Source: JAWRCU01 sp033542235 (lineage in GTDB: Bacteria > Pseudomonadota > Alphaproteobacteria > Rhizobiales > Rhizobiaceae). From it: a DNA stretch of 64,000 nucleotides. The DNA is taken from positions 372,001 to 436,000 of the forward strand of contig NZ_JAWRCU010000001.1 in the NCBI RefSeq assembly GCF_033542235.1, read 5' to 3'. The position numbers were made by a program, and so were the translations under genes. The notes under the pieces are model-generated. The model ran no database searches. It worked only from the letters and a program-made list of their open reading frames with translations, and had not been told where the DNA came from. Positions 15,466 through 24,680 of the stretch are shown one piece after another; within the stretch, counting starts at the first letter, position 1; each line of letters starts with the position of its first letter.

Positions 15466-15673
15466 CTGGGCTGCTCCGCTTTCCTTTAGTTGCTCGACAC
15501 TGCACTGTCGCAGGGGCATTAGTCGGGTCCGACTGACGGCGCCGGCTTTCACCAACCGCGCCTTGACGGGTCCGTTCGCGTAGGGCCACGGTCCGCCTCC
15601 CGAATTTCGCTGCTGGTCCAATCGAACGTCCCGGACGGCTCTTGTGAGCCGCTCAGAGACCACTAATTAATGT

Positions 15674-15686
15674 GCTAATGATTAGC
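15674..15686. promoter_or_regulatory. Likely MarR operator
   Basis: The palindrome GCTAAT-G-ATTAGC lies 27 bp before the ATG of the MarR gene, within an AT-rich promoter-like stretch that also has a CTAAT half site at 15663. Placement and symmetry fit autoregulation of the MarR-EmrB-EmrA operon. Confidence 0.6.
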
Positions 15687-15712
15687 TACCTACTTATATG
15701 GAGGCTTAGGAA

Positions 15713-16171
15713 ATGGCAGTTCGCCCGCGGGCACAGCGCTCCGAGATTCTCGAGGAGATGGCGAAAGTCAGCCGAAAAATTCGCACTGTGTTCGATGCCA
15801 GGGTGCGGGAAAAGGGGCTGACGCTCGCTCGCGCGCGCACCCTCCTCAGGATCGCTCGATGCGAAGCGGCCAACCAGAAAGAGCTGGCCGACGAGCTGGA
15901 AATCGAGACGGCGACGCTGGTGCGCTTGATCGACGGGCTGGAAGCACAGGGACTGATTGCTCGCCGCGAGGTCGAAGGCGACAGGCGTGCCAAGCAGGTG
16001 GTCCTTACGCGAGCAGGCGAAGCGCTCGCCGAACTCGTCGACGACATGGTCGCAGAGATCGGGCGCGAGGTGCTGAGCGGCATCGACGAGCGGGAAGTTG
16101 CGGCAGCGCTCACGATCATCCGCAAGATGGCGGGAAATCTCGAAGCAATTGCCCTGGAGCCGGCCGAGTAG
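15713..16171 (+). CDS. MarR-family transcriptional regulator
   Basis: A 152-residue winged-helix regulator. The DNA-binding region (about residues 40-110) reads NQKELADELEIETATLVRLIDGLEAQGLIARREVEGDRRAKQ when joined across segments, with the DxR wing typical of MarR. It is the first gene of an operon with an EmrB-type exporter and an EmrA-type adaptor, so it probably represses drug efflux and is released by phenolic or hydrophobic ligands. An operator-like palindrome lies just upstream. Confidence 0.92.
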   Translation: MAVRPRAQRSEILEEMAKVSRKIRTVFDARVREKGLTLARARTLLRIARCEAANQKELADELEIETATLVRLIDGLEAQGLIARREVEGDRRAKQVVLTRAGEALAELVDDMVAEIGREVLSGIDEREVAAALTIIRKMAGNLEAIALEPAE

Positions 16172-16186
16172 CCGGAGGAAACCGCT

Positions 16187-18034
16187 GTGACTACCTCGGA
16201 TTACATCCAACCTCCCGCACGACGGCCCGATCGCAGTTCAGGCCGCCCGGCGGGCGCGAACGACAATCGTCTGGGAGAAGCCGTCGAGGAGAGCCGGGCC
16301 GCTTCGGAGCCGGTTCGTGACACGCAGATCGCCGCGACCGATGAGGTCGCCCATGTGGAAAATGCCAGGCCGATCCGCCCCCAGCGCGGGCTCTTCCGCC
16401 GCCTGCTTGCTAATCCGGACGAGCCGCCGCCCTCGCTGCCGGCGCCCGCCCCCTATGTTCCCAAACACCCGCTGCTCGCGCTCTGCTACGCCCTGACCTC
16501 GGTGATGATAGCGATCACCTATGGGCTCGGCCTGAATTTCGTCAACGCCAATCTGCAGCAGGTCTCGGGTGAATTCTCGGCGACGACAAACGAGGCCGTG
16601 TGGCTGACAGCCGCATACATGGCCCCGAACGTCAGCCTTTCGCTGCTTCTCGTGAAGATCCGGGCGCAATACGGCCTGCGCCGCTTCGCCGAGATCGCCA
16701 TTGTCGTCTTCATGGTCGTCAACGGCCTGCACCTTTTCGCGAACGAGCTTGGCACGGCGATCGTGGCGCGCTTTTTCGCCGGGATCGCCGCCGCGCCCAT
16801 GTCGACGCTGAGCTTCCTCTACCTCCTCGAGTGCTTCCCGCCGCAGCACAAGATGACGGTCGGTATGCCGCTTGTGATGGTCAACACCACGATAGGGGCG
16901 CCGATCGCGCGTCTGATCTCGCCGGCTCTGCTCGACCTCGGGGGCTGGCAGCCGATCTATCTGCTCGAAGTCGGACTGGCCCTTGTCAGTTTCGCGCTCA
17001 TCTACACCTTGCCGCTCACCTCACCGCCCAAGGTCAAGGTGCTCGGTTTCATGGACGTGGTCAGCTATCTTTTCCTCGCCCTGGGCTTCGGCGCGCTCGC
17101 CGTCGCATTGTCTGTGGGGCGCTATTACTGGTGGCTCGATGCACCATGGCTCGGCTGGGTGATCGCGCTTTCGGTCGCCTCTCTCGCCTGTGTTGCGGTC
17201 ATAGAGCTCAACCGAAAATACCCTCTGCTCGACATCAAATGGCTGTTCTCGCCAGAGATCCTACATTTCGCTGGCGTGCTCATCCTGTTCCGGATGCTGC
17301 TTACCGAACAGTCGAGCGGTGTCAGCGGCTTCTTCCAGCAACTCGGGCTGCAGAACGATCAGCAGGTCACACTGAACGCCGTCATCCTGGCTGCCAGCAT
17401 AGGCGGCGGCCTCATCTGCGCCGCGGTACTGAAACCTGGTCGTGAGGGCGCCATCCACGCCGTGTCGCTGGCGCTGCTCGCCGTCGGCGCCTTCATGGAT
17501 TCGGAGCTGACTGTGCTCACCCGCCCCGAGCAGATGTATGTCAGCCAGACGTTGATTGCCGTTGCCAACTCGCTCTTCCTGGCCCCGGCCATGGCAATGG
17601 GTTTCGTCAACGCGCTCAAGAAGGGCATGAACTACATTCTGAGCTTCGTGTGCGTCTTCCTGTTCACCCAGAGCGTAGGTGGCCTGATCGGTTCGGCCCT
17701 GTTCGGCACCTTCGTCATCGTTCGCGAGAAATTCCATTCCGCCGCGATCGTCGAGCACCTGGCGTTGACGAACCCATTCGTCGCCGAGCGCGTGGCGCAA
17801 CTGGGCGGAGCGTACTCCAAGGTACTTACGGACCCGGTTCTGCGCCAGGCCGAAGGCGTGGCGTTGCTTGCGCAGCAGGCGAGCCAGCAGGCCTATGCGC
17901 TGGCCTATGCGGACGCTTTCCGCTTCATCGCCCTGGCAGCGGCATTGTCGCTCTGCGTGCTGCTTCTCCATCTGGGCTGGAAACGCCTTGCAGGCATTTT
18001 CCACCCCGCGCCCCTCCCCGCTGTTCAATCCTGA
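16187..18034 (+). CDS. emrB: MFS multidrug exporter, DHA2/EmrB type
   Basis: A 615-residue inner-membrane proton-drug antiporter with about 14 predicted membrane helices. An unusually long cytosolic N terminus (about 85 residues, Arg/Pro rich) precedes the first helix, and the last loop before the C-terminal helix is also long. The GTG start has GGAGGA 7 nt upstream; the gene is 15 bp after marR and 10 bp before the EmrA-type gene. Together they should form a tripartite efflux system with an outer-membrane channel encoded elsewhere. Confidence 0.88.
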   Translation: MTTSDYIQPPARRPDRSSGRPAGANDNRLGEAVEESRAASEPVRDTQIAATDEVAHVENARPIRPQRGLFRRLLANPDEPPPSLPAPAPYVPKHPLLALCYALTSVMIAITYGLGLNFVNANLQQVSGEFSATTNEAVWLTAAYMAPNVSLSLLLVKIRAQYGLRRFAEIAIVVFMVVNGLHLFANELGTAIVARFFAGIAAAPMSTLSFLYLLECFPPQHKMTVGMPLVMVNTTIGAPIARLISPALLDLGGWQPIYLLEVGLALVSFALIYTLPLTSPPKVKVLGFMDVVSYLFLALGFGALAVALSVGRYYWWLDAPWLGWVIALSVASLACVAVIELNRKYPLLDIKWLFSPEILHFAGVLILFRMLLTEQSSGVSGFFQQLGLQNDQQVTLNAVILAASIGGGLICAAVLKPGREGAIHAVSLALLAVGAFMDSELTVLTRPEQMYVSQTLIAVANSLFLAPAMAMGFVNALKKGMNYILSFVCVFLFTQSVGGLIGSALFGTFVIVREKFHSAAIVEHLALTNPFVAERVAQLGGAYSKVLTDPVLRQAEGVALLAQQASQQAYALAYADAFRFIALAAALSLCVLLLHLGWKRLAGIFHPAPLPAVQS

Positions 18035-18044
18035 ATGTTCACCC

Positions 18045-19112
18045 ATGTCTCGCTTGTTGAAATCCCTATCCACCTATGTCGCGCTCGTTGCTGCCATCGC
18101 CGGCGTCATGCTGATCCTCTATGCGTGGCGGCTGCCGCCGTTCCAGACCACGGTCGAGCAGACCGACAATGCCTATGTGCGCGGGAACGTCACGCTGCTC
18201 AGCCCGCAAGTGGCAGGCTATGTCGTCGAGGTGCCGCTTACCGACTATGCGAAGGTCAAGAAGGGCGACCTGGTCGTTCGCATCGATGACAGGCCGTTCC
18301 GTCAGAAGCTCGAGCAGGCCAAGGCGACGCTCGCCGGAAAGAAGGCGGCGCTCTCCGCCTCCGAGCAGCAGGAGGCATCGGGCAAGGCGCAGATTGCGCT
18401 CGCCGAGGCCCGCGTCACAAGCGCCCAGTCCGCGGCCGGTCTTGCGCGCACCAGTCTGGAGCGCAGCGAAACGCTGGTGAGCAGGGGCTTCTCCACGCAG
18501 AGCGAGATCGATGCCCTCCGCAATGCCGAGCGTCAGGCAGAAGCGGCGTTGCGCGAGGCGCAGGCACAGGTCGAAGTTGCCAAGCAGGCCCTTCAGCAGG
18601 TGCTTGTCTCACGCCAGTCATTGCAGGCTGATGTCGACCTGTCCGAGGCAGCTGTACGGCTTGCCGAGATTGACCTCGCCAATACGCGCATCGTCGCCCC
18701 GCAGGACGGCACGCTTGGCACGATCGGCACTTCGGTTGGCGCCTATGTGACGGCGGGTACGCAACTCGCCGGCCTGGTGCCGGACCACAAATGGGTGATC
18801 GCCAATTTCAAGGAGACGCAGATTGCCGGCATGCAGGTCGGCCAGCCGGCACGGTTCAGCGTCGACGCGTTGGGCCATTCGGTGATCAACGGCCATATCG
18901 TCCGTTTCTCGCCCGCGGCCGGTTCGGAATTCGCCGTCATCAAGGCCGATAACGCCAGCGGCAATTTCACGAAGGCGGCGCAGCGCATCCCCGTGCGCAT
19001 CGAAATCGACGCGGATCAGCCGCTTGCCAATCGCCTGGCGCCGGGCATGTCGGTGGTGGTCAGCGTCGATACGAAAACCGCGCCGGACGGCGCGCAGGCT
19101 GCCGAGCGATAG
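18045..19112 (+). CDS. emrA: HlyD/EmrA-family periplasmic adaptor
   Basis: A 355-residue membrane-fusion protein. One N-terminal membrane helix (about residues 10-28) is followed by the biotinyl-lipoyl-like half motif VRGNVTLLSPQVAGYV, a coiled coil rich in Ala, Gln and Glu (about 95-210), and the second half motif VAPQDGTLGTIGTSVGAYV. The frame is open further upstream to 17868, but that part is within the exporter gene, and the ATG at 18045 begins the conserved protein. It would link the EmrB-type pump to an outer-membrane factor. Confidence 0.9.
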   Translation: MSRLLKSLSTYVALVAAIAGVMLILYAWRLPPFQTTVEQTDNAYVRGNVTLLSPQVAGYVVEVPLTDYAKVKKGDLVVRIDDRPFRQKLEQAKATLAGKKAALSASEQQEASGKAQIALAEARVTSAQSAAGLARTSLERSETLVSRGFSTQSEIDALRNAERQAEAALREAQAQVEVAKQALQQVLVSRQSLQADVDLSEAAVRLAEIDLANTRIVAPQDGTLGTIGTSVGAYVTAGTQLAGLVPDHKWVIANFKETQIAGMQVGQPARFSVDALGHSVINGHIVRFSPAAGSEFAVIKADNASGNFTKAAQRIPVRIEIDADQPLANRLAPGMSVVVSVDTKTAPDGAQAAER

Positions 19113-19216
19113 GCGGCCGGTATCACTCCAACCTCTTCAGAGGTCGCCAATGCCTCGTCCACTTCGACCCCAACTTCTGGGGCCGAAGCGGATCAGCGTC
19201 ACTTCCTTCTCGTCGG

Positions 19217-20758
19217 TCAGGCCGCGACGGGTACCGCGGATGACCGCACCATCTGGCGGAGGCCGGCTTCCTCGGCTGTGAATGTCGGACTGGAGATTGC
19301 GCCGAACGCGGCAGCGGCAGCCCTCACCCGCTCCGAGGCGTTGCCCATGCTGTCGGGCCCATTCAGTCGGAAGGAAACCGCTGACAATGGCCCGAACAGC
19401 AGTGCCCGCTCGAGTTCGGGCCAGCAGTCGAGGTCTGGTTCCACTGCGGCGTGCCTTGCAAGCGCAATAGCGAGTTCATGGAGTACGGTTGGTTGGCCGC
19501 GCTCACGCATGGCGCGGCAAGCCGCTACGCCAGCGGCCATCTCGTCCTTCGGGGCAATAGGAACGAGACCGGCGAGCGCATACGCAATCCAGCGCGCCTG
19601 CAGTTCCAGCACAGGCAGGTAGGGTCCAACCAGATTGTAGAGTCCGACGAAAGCCAGTCCGGGCAAATCCGGATGGAAGGTGTGAAGATGGAGGTCCAGG
19701 CTCTCGCCACCGGTGTTCAGGATAGCCCCGACGTCCGGCGCCAGCCAGGGCAGAGAGATCTGGTAACCTGTCCCGAGCAGGATCGCATCCGGCTCCATGC
19801 TGCTGCCGTCGTTGAAATACACACGGCTTTTCTCGACGCGATCAATCCAGGGACGGACCGTGATGCGCCCTTCGGCCACGGCAGGCAGATAGTGCTGTGC
19901 CTGGGTGATGCCTGCGACGAATATGTTGGCATCAGGCGCCGGCGCACCGAACTGCTCCGGGCTGCCACCCGCCCTGAGGACCGCAGCCTTGAGATGTCCG
20001 GCCAGCGCCTCCGGCGATGCGACTTCTGCCGCGAGGGCAGCAGCCCGATTGAACATCACATGATCGGTTGGCACGCCGGCGATGAGCTTGGGCAGGACAT
20101 AGCGTTGACGCCGGTAGGTGGTGATAACCTCACGGGCCCCTGCAAACGCCAGATCGGAGGCAATCTCCAGTGCGCTGATCGAGCAGCCAGCCACAAGCAC
20201 CGAGCGGCCGCGATAGCGCTCCGCCCCGTCGTACTGGGCCGTATGCCTTGTTCCGAGTATGCCGGTGAAACCATCCAGGCCCGGAACATCCGGCACCGCC
20301 GGTGCAGCCTGGGGTCCGGTCGCCACGACAACATTTGCGAAACTCTGCTCTTCCACGCCTTCAGCTGAAACGTGGCGCACTAGCCAACGGCCGGCGGATG
20401 TCCGCTCGAGCCGCTCGATGCGTGTGCCGAAGCGGATGCGGCGCACAAGATCGAAGGAGAGAGCATAGCGCTCGAGATAATCGAGCATCTGGTCCTGGCG
20501 CGGGTAGACGCCAACCTCGGGAGCATGGTCCAGGTCGGAAAAGGCCGACATCACGCGGCTGGTGTTGGTGCGCATGCCATTCCAGATTCCACTTGCGGGA
20601 TGACGGCGGTTCCATTGTCCCCCGAGCTTGTCCGCGGCTTCGAACAAGATCGGTTCGAAGCCGTGCTGGGCGAGCCAACGCGCCGTCACAAGTCCGCCGG
20701 GACCGGCACCGATAATTGCGACAGTGTTTTCGCTCTTGTTGCCTGATGGCCTTTGCAT
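19217..20758 (-). CDS. Flavin-containing monooxygenase-type NAD(P)/FAD oxidoreductase
   Basis: A 513-residue protein with the FAD motif GAGPGG (residues 17-22) and a second Rossmann motif VLVAGCSISALEIA for NADPH. The segment GTRHTAQY keeps the His and Tyr of the FMO fingerprint FxGxxxHxxxY, but the Phe/Gly spacing is longer than canonical. Family members oxygenate N or S atoms or perform Baeyer-Villiger reactions; a trimethylamine-type substrate would suit the region, but the sequence does not settle it. The ATG at 20758 has GAGGAG 7 nt upstream, better than the ATG at 20791. It is divergent from the PNPOx pair. Confidence 0.85.
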   Translation of the reverse strand: MQRPSGNKSENTVAIIGAGPGGLVTARWLAQHGFEPILFEAADKLGGQWNRRHPASGIWNGMRTNTSRVMSAFSDLDHAPEVGVYPRQDQMLDYLERYALSFDLVRRIRFGTRIERLERTSAGRWLVRHVSAEGVEEQSFANVVVATGPQAAPAVPDVPGLDGFTGILGTRHTAQYDGAERYRGRSVLVAGCSISALEIASDLAFAGAREVITTYRRQRYVLPKLIAGVPTDHVMFNRAAALAAEVASPEALAGHLKAAVLRAGGSPEQFGAPAPDANIFVAGITQAQHYLPAVAEGRITVRPWIDRVEKSRVYFNDGSSMEPDAILLGTGYQISLPWLAPDVGAILNTGGESLDLHLHTFHPDLPGLAFVGLYNLVGPYLPVLELQARWIAYALAGLVPIAPKDEMAAGVAACRAMRERGQPTVLHELAIALARHAAVEPDLDCWPELERALLFGPLSAVSFRLNGPDSMGNASERVRAAAAAFGAISSPTFTAEEAGLRQMVRSSAVPVAA

Positions 20759-20824
20759 GGGAAATCTCCTCAGTGAACGGGAGCTCCCCAATAGTCGATG
20801 CTTCCAATTTGCATCGCTAAATGG

Positions 20825-20865
20825 TTCCTAAGGGGTGCGGCTTCCTTGCTAAAATTTTCCTAAGG
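20825..20865. promoter_or_regulatory. Two direct repeats TTCCTAAGG in the FMO/PNPOx divergent promoter
   Basis: Identical 9-mers start at 20825 and 20857, 32 bp apart (about three helical turns), inside the 132-bp region between the divergent monooxygenase and PNPOx genes. This is a candidate binding site for a regulator, possibly the PNPOx-GAF protein at 21355. Confidence 0.45.
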
Positions 20866-20890
20866 CGTTGGTCGACGCGGCGGAGGGCGG

Positions 20891-21358
20891 ATGCGGATTG
20901 AAGATGAAGTCGCACGGTTCGTCGTCAGCCCGGTGATGATCATCATCGGGACGCGGGATGCCGCAAACCGGCCGAACATCGGGCGCGGCATGGGCGCTTG
21001 CGTTGCAGACGGCGAAATTGTGGAGGTCGTCGTGTCATCCTGGCAGTGGCCAGAAACGGTGGCAAACCTGCGTGACAATGGCCGTCTGGCGGTGACGTTT
21101 GCCCGGCCCTCCGACTACGTTTCCTACCAGTTGAAGGGGCGCGCCACTTTGCGCAATGCCGATCCCTCGGATCTCGATCGAGCCCAGGTTTACGCGAGCG
21201 ATATCCGCGCCGTGCTCGAAGGCCTCGGTCTTTCGCAGGAACTCCTGCTGCCCTGGTTCTCTGATCGGGAGGCTGTCGTAGCGCAGCTCAAGGTCGAGGA
21301 AGTCTATGTGCAGACCCCCGGTCCGAAGGCCGGAACGGCAGTTCGGGCGGCGACATGA
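20891..21358 (+). CDS. Pyridoxamine 5'-phosphate oxidase-like flavin-binding protein
   Basis: A 155-residue split-barrel protein with the opening VARFVVSPVMIIIGTRDAANRPNIGRG typical of PNPOx-like FMN or F420 binders. It is short, single-domain and lacks a signal peptide. It overlaps the next gene by 4 bp (ATGA), so the two products are made together. A role as flavin reductase or flavin-binding accessory of the divergent monooxygenase is possible but not shown. Confidence 0.75.
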   Translation: MRIEDEVARFVVSPVMIIIGTRDAANRPNIGRGMGACVADGEIVEVVVSSWQWPETVANLRDNGRLAVTFARPSDYVSYQLKGRATLRNADPSDLDRAQVYASDIRAVLEGLGLSQELLLPWFSDREAVVAQLKVEEVYVQTPGPKAGTAVRAAT

Positions 21359-22692
21359 CGCTGCATTTGCGCGACCTCAAGGCGTGTTTCGAAGGGGTCA
21401 TCCCCTCGATCATCTCGACCGCGGCTTCGGACGGCACACCGAACATCTCCTATCTCTCGCATGTCGTCATGGTGGACGACGAACATGTTGCGCTGTCCAA
21501 TCAGTTCTTTGCCAAGACAACCGCGAACATCAGAGCCAATCCGAATGCCGCCCTGCTGCTGGTGGATGCTCGCGACGGCATGCAGTTCCGTCTCGACGTG
21601 ACATGGGCTCGTTCGCTCGACGATGGCCCGCTTTTCGAGCAAGTCGCGACAGCGCTTCGCGCAAGCAGCGCGCAAGTCGGCATGCTGGGGATCATGCGCC
21701 TCAAGGGCGTCGATATCTTCCGCGTAAATTCGGTCGCAAGCATTGCCAGCATGGCGCCGCTCGAATCGACCGTCCGGCCTGTTTCGCCGGCCCCGGACTT
21801 GCTGGCCATCGCGAGGCTCACGAGAGGGTTGGGCGCTCAGACCGATGCGGAAGGCATTGTCAGCACACTTCTTACGGGCGTCTCAGACGAACTCGGTTTC
21901 GGTGCGGCGGTCGTGCTGCTCGTTGATGAAAACCGAAAGCTGCTCACGACCATCGCAAGCCGTGGCTACGAACGGACAGGCGTAGGATCGGAGATACCGA
22001 TCAGCGAGGGTCTGATCGGCGCGGCGGCTGCCACCATGCGCACGGTCAAGATCAATGATCTTAGCCGGATCCGGCGGCTCGGCGCAGCCATAGAAGCATC
22101 TTCGCTGGACGAGAACCGCACCCGCACGATCCTCCTCCCCGGCCTGCCGGATGCGCTGAGCCAGATTGCGGTGCCAATGTCGGCGCACGGCTCGGTCCGC
22201 GGCGTGCTGTTCGTGGAAAGCCGGGAGCGGCTCGCCTTCAGCGAAATCCACGCAGCAGCGCTCGAAACGATCGCCGGCCAGGCAGCGGCCTCGCTTGCGA
22301 TCAGCGAATTGCTGGCCTCCGAGGCTCCGTCGATCAGCCCTGCGCTCATGCCAGCCCGGCCTCTCAGCCGAACCGTTCAGATCACTCATCACCGTTTCGA
22401 CGACAGCGTCTTCATCGACAACGTCTACGTCATCAAGGGAGTGGCCGGGCGGCTTTTGCTCTTCATGCTGCAAGCGTATGTGAGCGAGGGCCGCAGCGAG
22501 TTCACGAACCGCGAAATGCGCCTTTCGCAAGGTCTCCGCCTGCCGGACATCAAGGACAATCTGGAGACGCGTCTACTGCTGTTGCGCCGCCGCCTCGAGG
22601 AAAAGTCGCTCGCGGTGAAGCTGATCCACACGGGCCGCGGCAGGATCGGGCTCGAGCTCGACGGCACGCCAGTTATCGACAGCACGGGCTAG
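21355..22692 (+). CDS. PNPOx-GAF fusion with C-terminal winged-helix-like domain
   Basis: A 445-residue three-part protein. Residues about 1-140 form a PNPOx-like split barrel (starting at VIPSIISTAASDGTPNISYLS). Residues about 155-320 form a GAF domain, with a typical GAF helix near the end (AALETIAGQAAASLAISELL). Residues about 340-440 look like a winged helix-turn-helix: RLLLFMLQAYVSEGR, EFTNREMRL, LPDIKDNLETRLLLLRRRLEE. I infer a transcription regulator sensing a small ligand or a flavin-bound redox signal. It overlaps the PNPOx gene by 4 bp and is divergent from the monooxygenase. Confidence 0.75.
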   Translation: MTLHLRDLKACFEGVIPSIISTAASDGTPNISYLSHVVMVDDEHVALSNQFFAKTTANIRANPNAALLLVDARDGMQFRLDVTWARSLDDGPLFEQVATALRASSAQVGMLGIMRLKGVDIFRVNSVASIASMAPLESTVRPVSPAPDLLAIARLTRGLGAQTDAEGIVSTLLTGVSDELGFGAAVVLLVDENRKLLTTIASRGYERTGVGSEIPISEGLIGAAAATMRTVKINDLSRIRRLGAAIEASSLDENRTRTILLPGLPDALSQIAVPMSAHGSVRGVLFVESRERLAFSEIHAAALETIAGQAAASLAISELLASEAPSISPALMPARPLSRTVQITHHRFDDSVFIDNVYVIKGVAGRLLLFMLQAYVSEGRSEFTNREMRLSQGLRLPDIKDNLETRLLLLRRRLEEKSLAVKLIHTGRGRIGLELDGTPVIDSTG

Positions 22693-22792
22693 GCTCTCAC
22701 ATGATCGACAGCAGAGCAGTCAGGCCAATGCCCGGCCTCACAGGACTCAGAATGTTTGCCGAGCAACAGTCGGTTGAGCGAGGAGCGAGCAG

Positions 22793-23182
22793 ATGGCGGT
22801 GGACATTGTCCGAACGGGCGGATGCCTATGTGGAGCGGTGAAGTACGAAGTCCGGGGAGAGCCTTTCCAGTCGGGCCTCTGTCACTGCACGACCTGCCGG
22901 AAGCTGACCGGCTCATCCTTCTCGGCGACGGCGAACTGGCGTTCAGACCAGTTCAGCATGACGGGCGAGTTGCGCACTTATGAACGTCGATCGTTTTGCC
23001 CGCGCTGCGGTTCACGCCTCTTCTACCTGTACGACGACGGAGTGGAGGTCTTCCTTGGCACCCTGGACCAGGCACCGAACGACATCAAGCCGATGGTCGA
23101 GGTCTGGACGGTTCGCCGGGAGCACTGGCTCCCTCCCATTGCCGGGGTGACCACTGATAGCGAAAATCCAGCGAAAGCCTAG
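22793..23182 (+). CDS. GFA-family protein (glutathione-dependent formaldehyde-activating type)
   Basis: A 129-residue zinc protein. Cysteines 11, 13, 30, 32, 35, 69 and 72 occur in GGCLCGAVKYEV, GLCHCTTCRKLTG and FCPRCGSRLF, the full GFA pattern. Family members were proposed to speed S-hydroxymethylglutathione formation, though most homologues are uncharacterised. Formaldehyde would be released nearby by sarcosine and dimethylglycine oxidation, so a detoxification role is reasonable but inferred. Its last 4 bp overlap the convergent berberine-type oxidase gene. Confidence 0.88.
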   Translation: MAVDIVRTGGCLCGAVKYEVRGEPFQSGLCHCTTCRKLTGSSFSATANWRSDQFSMTGELRTYERRSFCPRCGSRLFYLYDDGVEVFLGTLDQAPNDIKPMVEVWTVRREHWLPPIAGVTTDSENPAKA

Positions 23183-24573
23183 ACCGTCGGCCTGATATTC
23201 TGGTTCAGGGAGAACACGTTCGCCGGATCGTATTTGTCCTTCAGCTCGACAAGTCGCCTGTAGTTCGGGCCGTAAGCTGCCTTCACGCGATCCTGGCCCT
23301 CATCTCCGAGATTATTCACGTAGACCGCACCAGTCGAGTAAGGCCGTATTGCCGCCCAGACATCGCGGACCCAGCTCATATTCTGCTCATCCAAGGCCGG
23401 ATCGTCCCATATGGCGATCGGAAAGCAGTCGAATTCGGCGCTTCGGCACGCATAGGCCGTTTCCGAAACAGGGACACGCGAAATTGCGCCTCCGACCTGC
23501 TGGAGCACAAGCAGTGCGTTATCGCTCGGTGCCTTCCTGTAGACATCGAGCAGCACGTCGACCGCATCATGGCTCAGCTCGCGCATAAACTGCGCCTTCC
23601 ACGAATAGCGACGTCCGCGCGGAAACACGGCGTCGCCGGCGGACTGTACCTGAAGATAGGGTACTCGCCCGAGCTGCTCGCCAACTGCCTTGCCCCGTGC
23701 ATAGGCGAGCAGGGGCGCGATCGCTTGCTCGGCCTGCCCGGGCGAACCTGAATGGAAGACGGAGATGGAGAACATCTGCTCTCCAGCAGATGTGACCAGC
23801 GCGGCATCGAGGCTGAGTTCGTCGGGAGCCGTCCGCGCGAACTCGTCGTAGAGTCTGAGCGCATCGCGTGCCTCCCTTTCCGGGAAGGTGATGCCGCCGG
23901 CGAATACCTCTGTTCCGATCGGATGCAGCAGGTACTCGAAGCTGGTGACGATGCCGAAATTTCCACCGCCGCCGCGCAGCCCCCAGAAGAGGTCCTGGTT
24001 TTCCTCGGCGCTCGCACGAAGCGTCCTGCCGTCAGCGGTGACCACTTCGGCAGAAAGGAGATTGTCGCAGGCAAGCCCGAAGCGCCGCCCAAGCTTGCCG
24101 AAACCGCCACCCAGCGTCAGGCCGGCAATGCCGGTATCGCCATTCACGCCCATGGTCGTTGCAAGTCCACAGACCTGTGTGGCGCCGTCGAACTCGGCGA
24201 GCGTCAGTCCGGCTTCGGCCCAGGCGACACGTCGCTCAGTGTCCACCGCCCTGTTCTTCATCCGCGACAGATCGATAACGAGCCCGTCCTCGCACACGGA
24301 ATTTCCCGCCACATTGTGGCCGCCGCTGCGTACCGATAGCGGCATCCCATTTTCCCGCGCGAAGGAAAGTGCCGCGACCACATCGTTCGTGCCGGCACAA
24401 TAGGCGATCGCCGCCGGCTGCTTGTCGATGAGGCCGTTCCACACCCGGCGCGCCTGCTCGAAGCCGCGATCGCCGCGCAGCACGAGCTCTCCCCGAAGGG
24501 CTCTGCGCAGTTCGCCCGGATTCCGCAACCTGCTCTCCGCGGTTGCCTCAAGCGTAGTGGTTTGCACCTGCAT
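23179..24573 (-). CDS. FAD-linked oxidase, berberine-bridge-enzyme type
   Basis: A 464-residue PCMH-type FAD oxidoreductase. The histidine for covalent FAD is His86 in RSGGHN; the region that carries a second covalent cysteine in bicovalent members reads MGVNGDTGIAGLTLGGG and has none, so single covalent attachment is expected. The C-terminal BBE segment YVNNLGDEG...KDKYDPANVFSLNQNI is complete. Substrates of bacterial relatives include oligosaccharides and alkaloid-like compounds; none can be assigned here. It is divergent from a LysR gene 107 bp away that probably controls it. Confidence 0.9.
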   Translation of the reverse strand: MQVQTTTLEATAESRLRNPGELRRALRGELVLRGDRGFEQARRVWNGLIDKQPAAIAYCAGTNDVVAALSFARENGMPLSVRSGGHNVAGNSVCEDGLVIDLSRMKNRAVDTERRVAWAEAGLTLAEFDGATQVCGLATTMGVNGDTGIAGLTLGGGFGKLGRRFGLACDNLLSAEVVTADGRTLRASAEENQDLFWGLRGGGGNFGIVTSFEYLLHPIGTEVFAGGITFPEREARDALRLYDEFARTAPDELSLDAALVTSAGEQMFSISVFHSGSPGQAEQAIAPLLAYARGKAVGEQLGRVPYLQVQSAGDAVFPRGRRYSWKAQFMRELSHDAVDVLLDVYRKAPSDNALLVLQQVGGAISRVPVSETAYACRSAEFDCFPIAIWDDPALDEQNMSWVRDVWAAIRPYSTGAVYVNNLGDEGQDRVKAAYGPNYRRLVELKDKYDPANVFSLNQNIRPTV

Positions 24574-24653
24574 CTCGTTCCTCCTTTCGAGGCCTGTGAC
24601 AGCTTCTCACAAGAAAAGAGGAATCCGCAAAATCGAAGAAATCAGGTGCTCGG

Positions 24654-24666
24654 TGAAATCAATTCA
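24654..24666. promoter_or_regulatory. Candidate LysR box (T-N11-A)
   Basis: TGAA-ATCAA-TTCA has the T-N11-A form of a LysR site and lies in the divergent region between the BBE-type oxidase and the LysR gene, 15 bp before the latter's ATG. Confidence 0.4.
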
Positions 24667-24680
24667 TCTACGGTTGAGCT

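Larger units (their letters stand above)
15046..15712. other. 667-bp gap rich in hairpins; no convincing gene
   Basis: Apart from two terminator-like hairpins listed separately and the MarR operator, the gap holds further perfect inverted repeats: AGTCGG-GT-CCGACT at 15522-15535 and CGGCTC-TTGT-GAGCCG at 15636-15651. One 105-codon frame (15219-15536) has no recognisable protein character and reads through a hairpin. A structured small RNA is possible. Confidence 0.45.

Noticed and set aside
15219..15536. 105-codon plus-strand reading frame in the hairpin-rich gap
   Set aside because: No ribosome binding site, no domain, extreme Arg content and it runs through a terminator hairpin.
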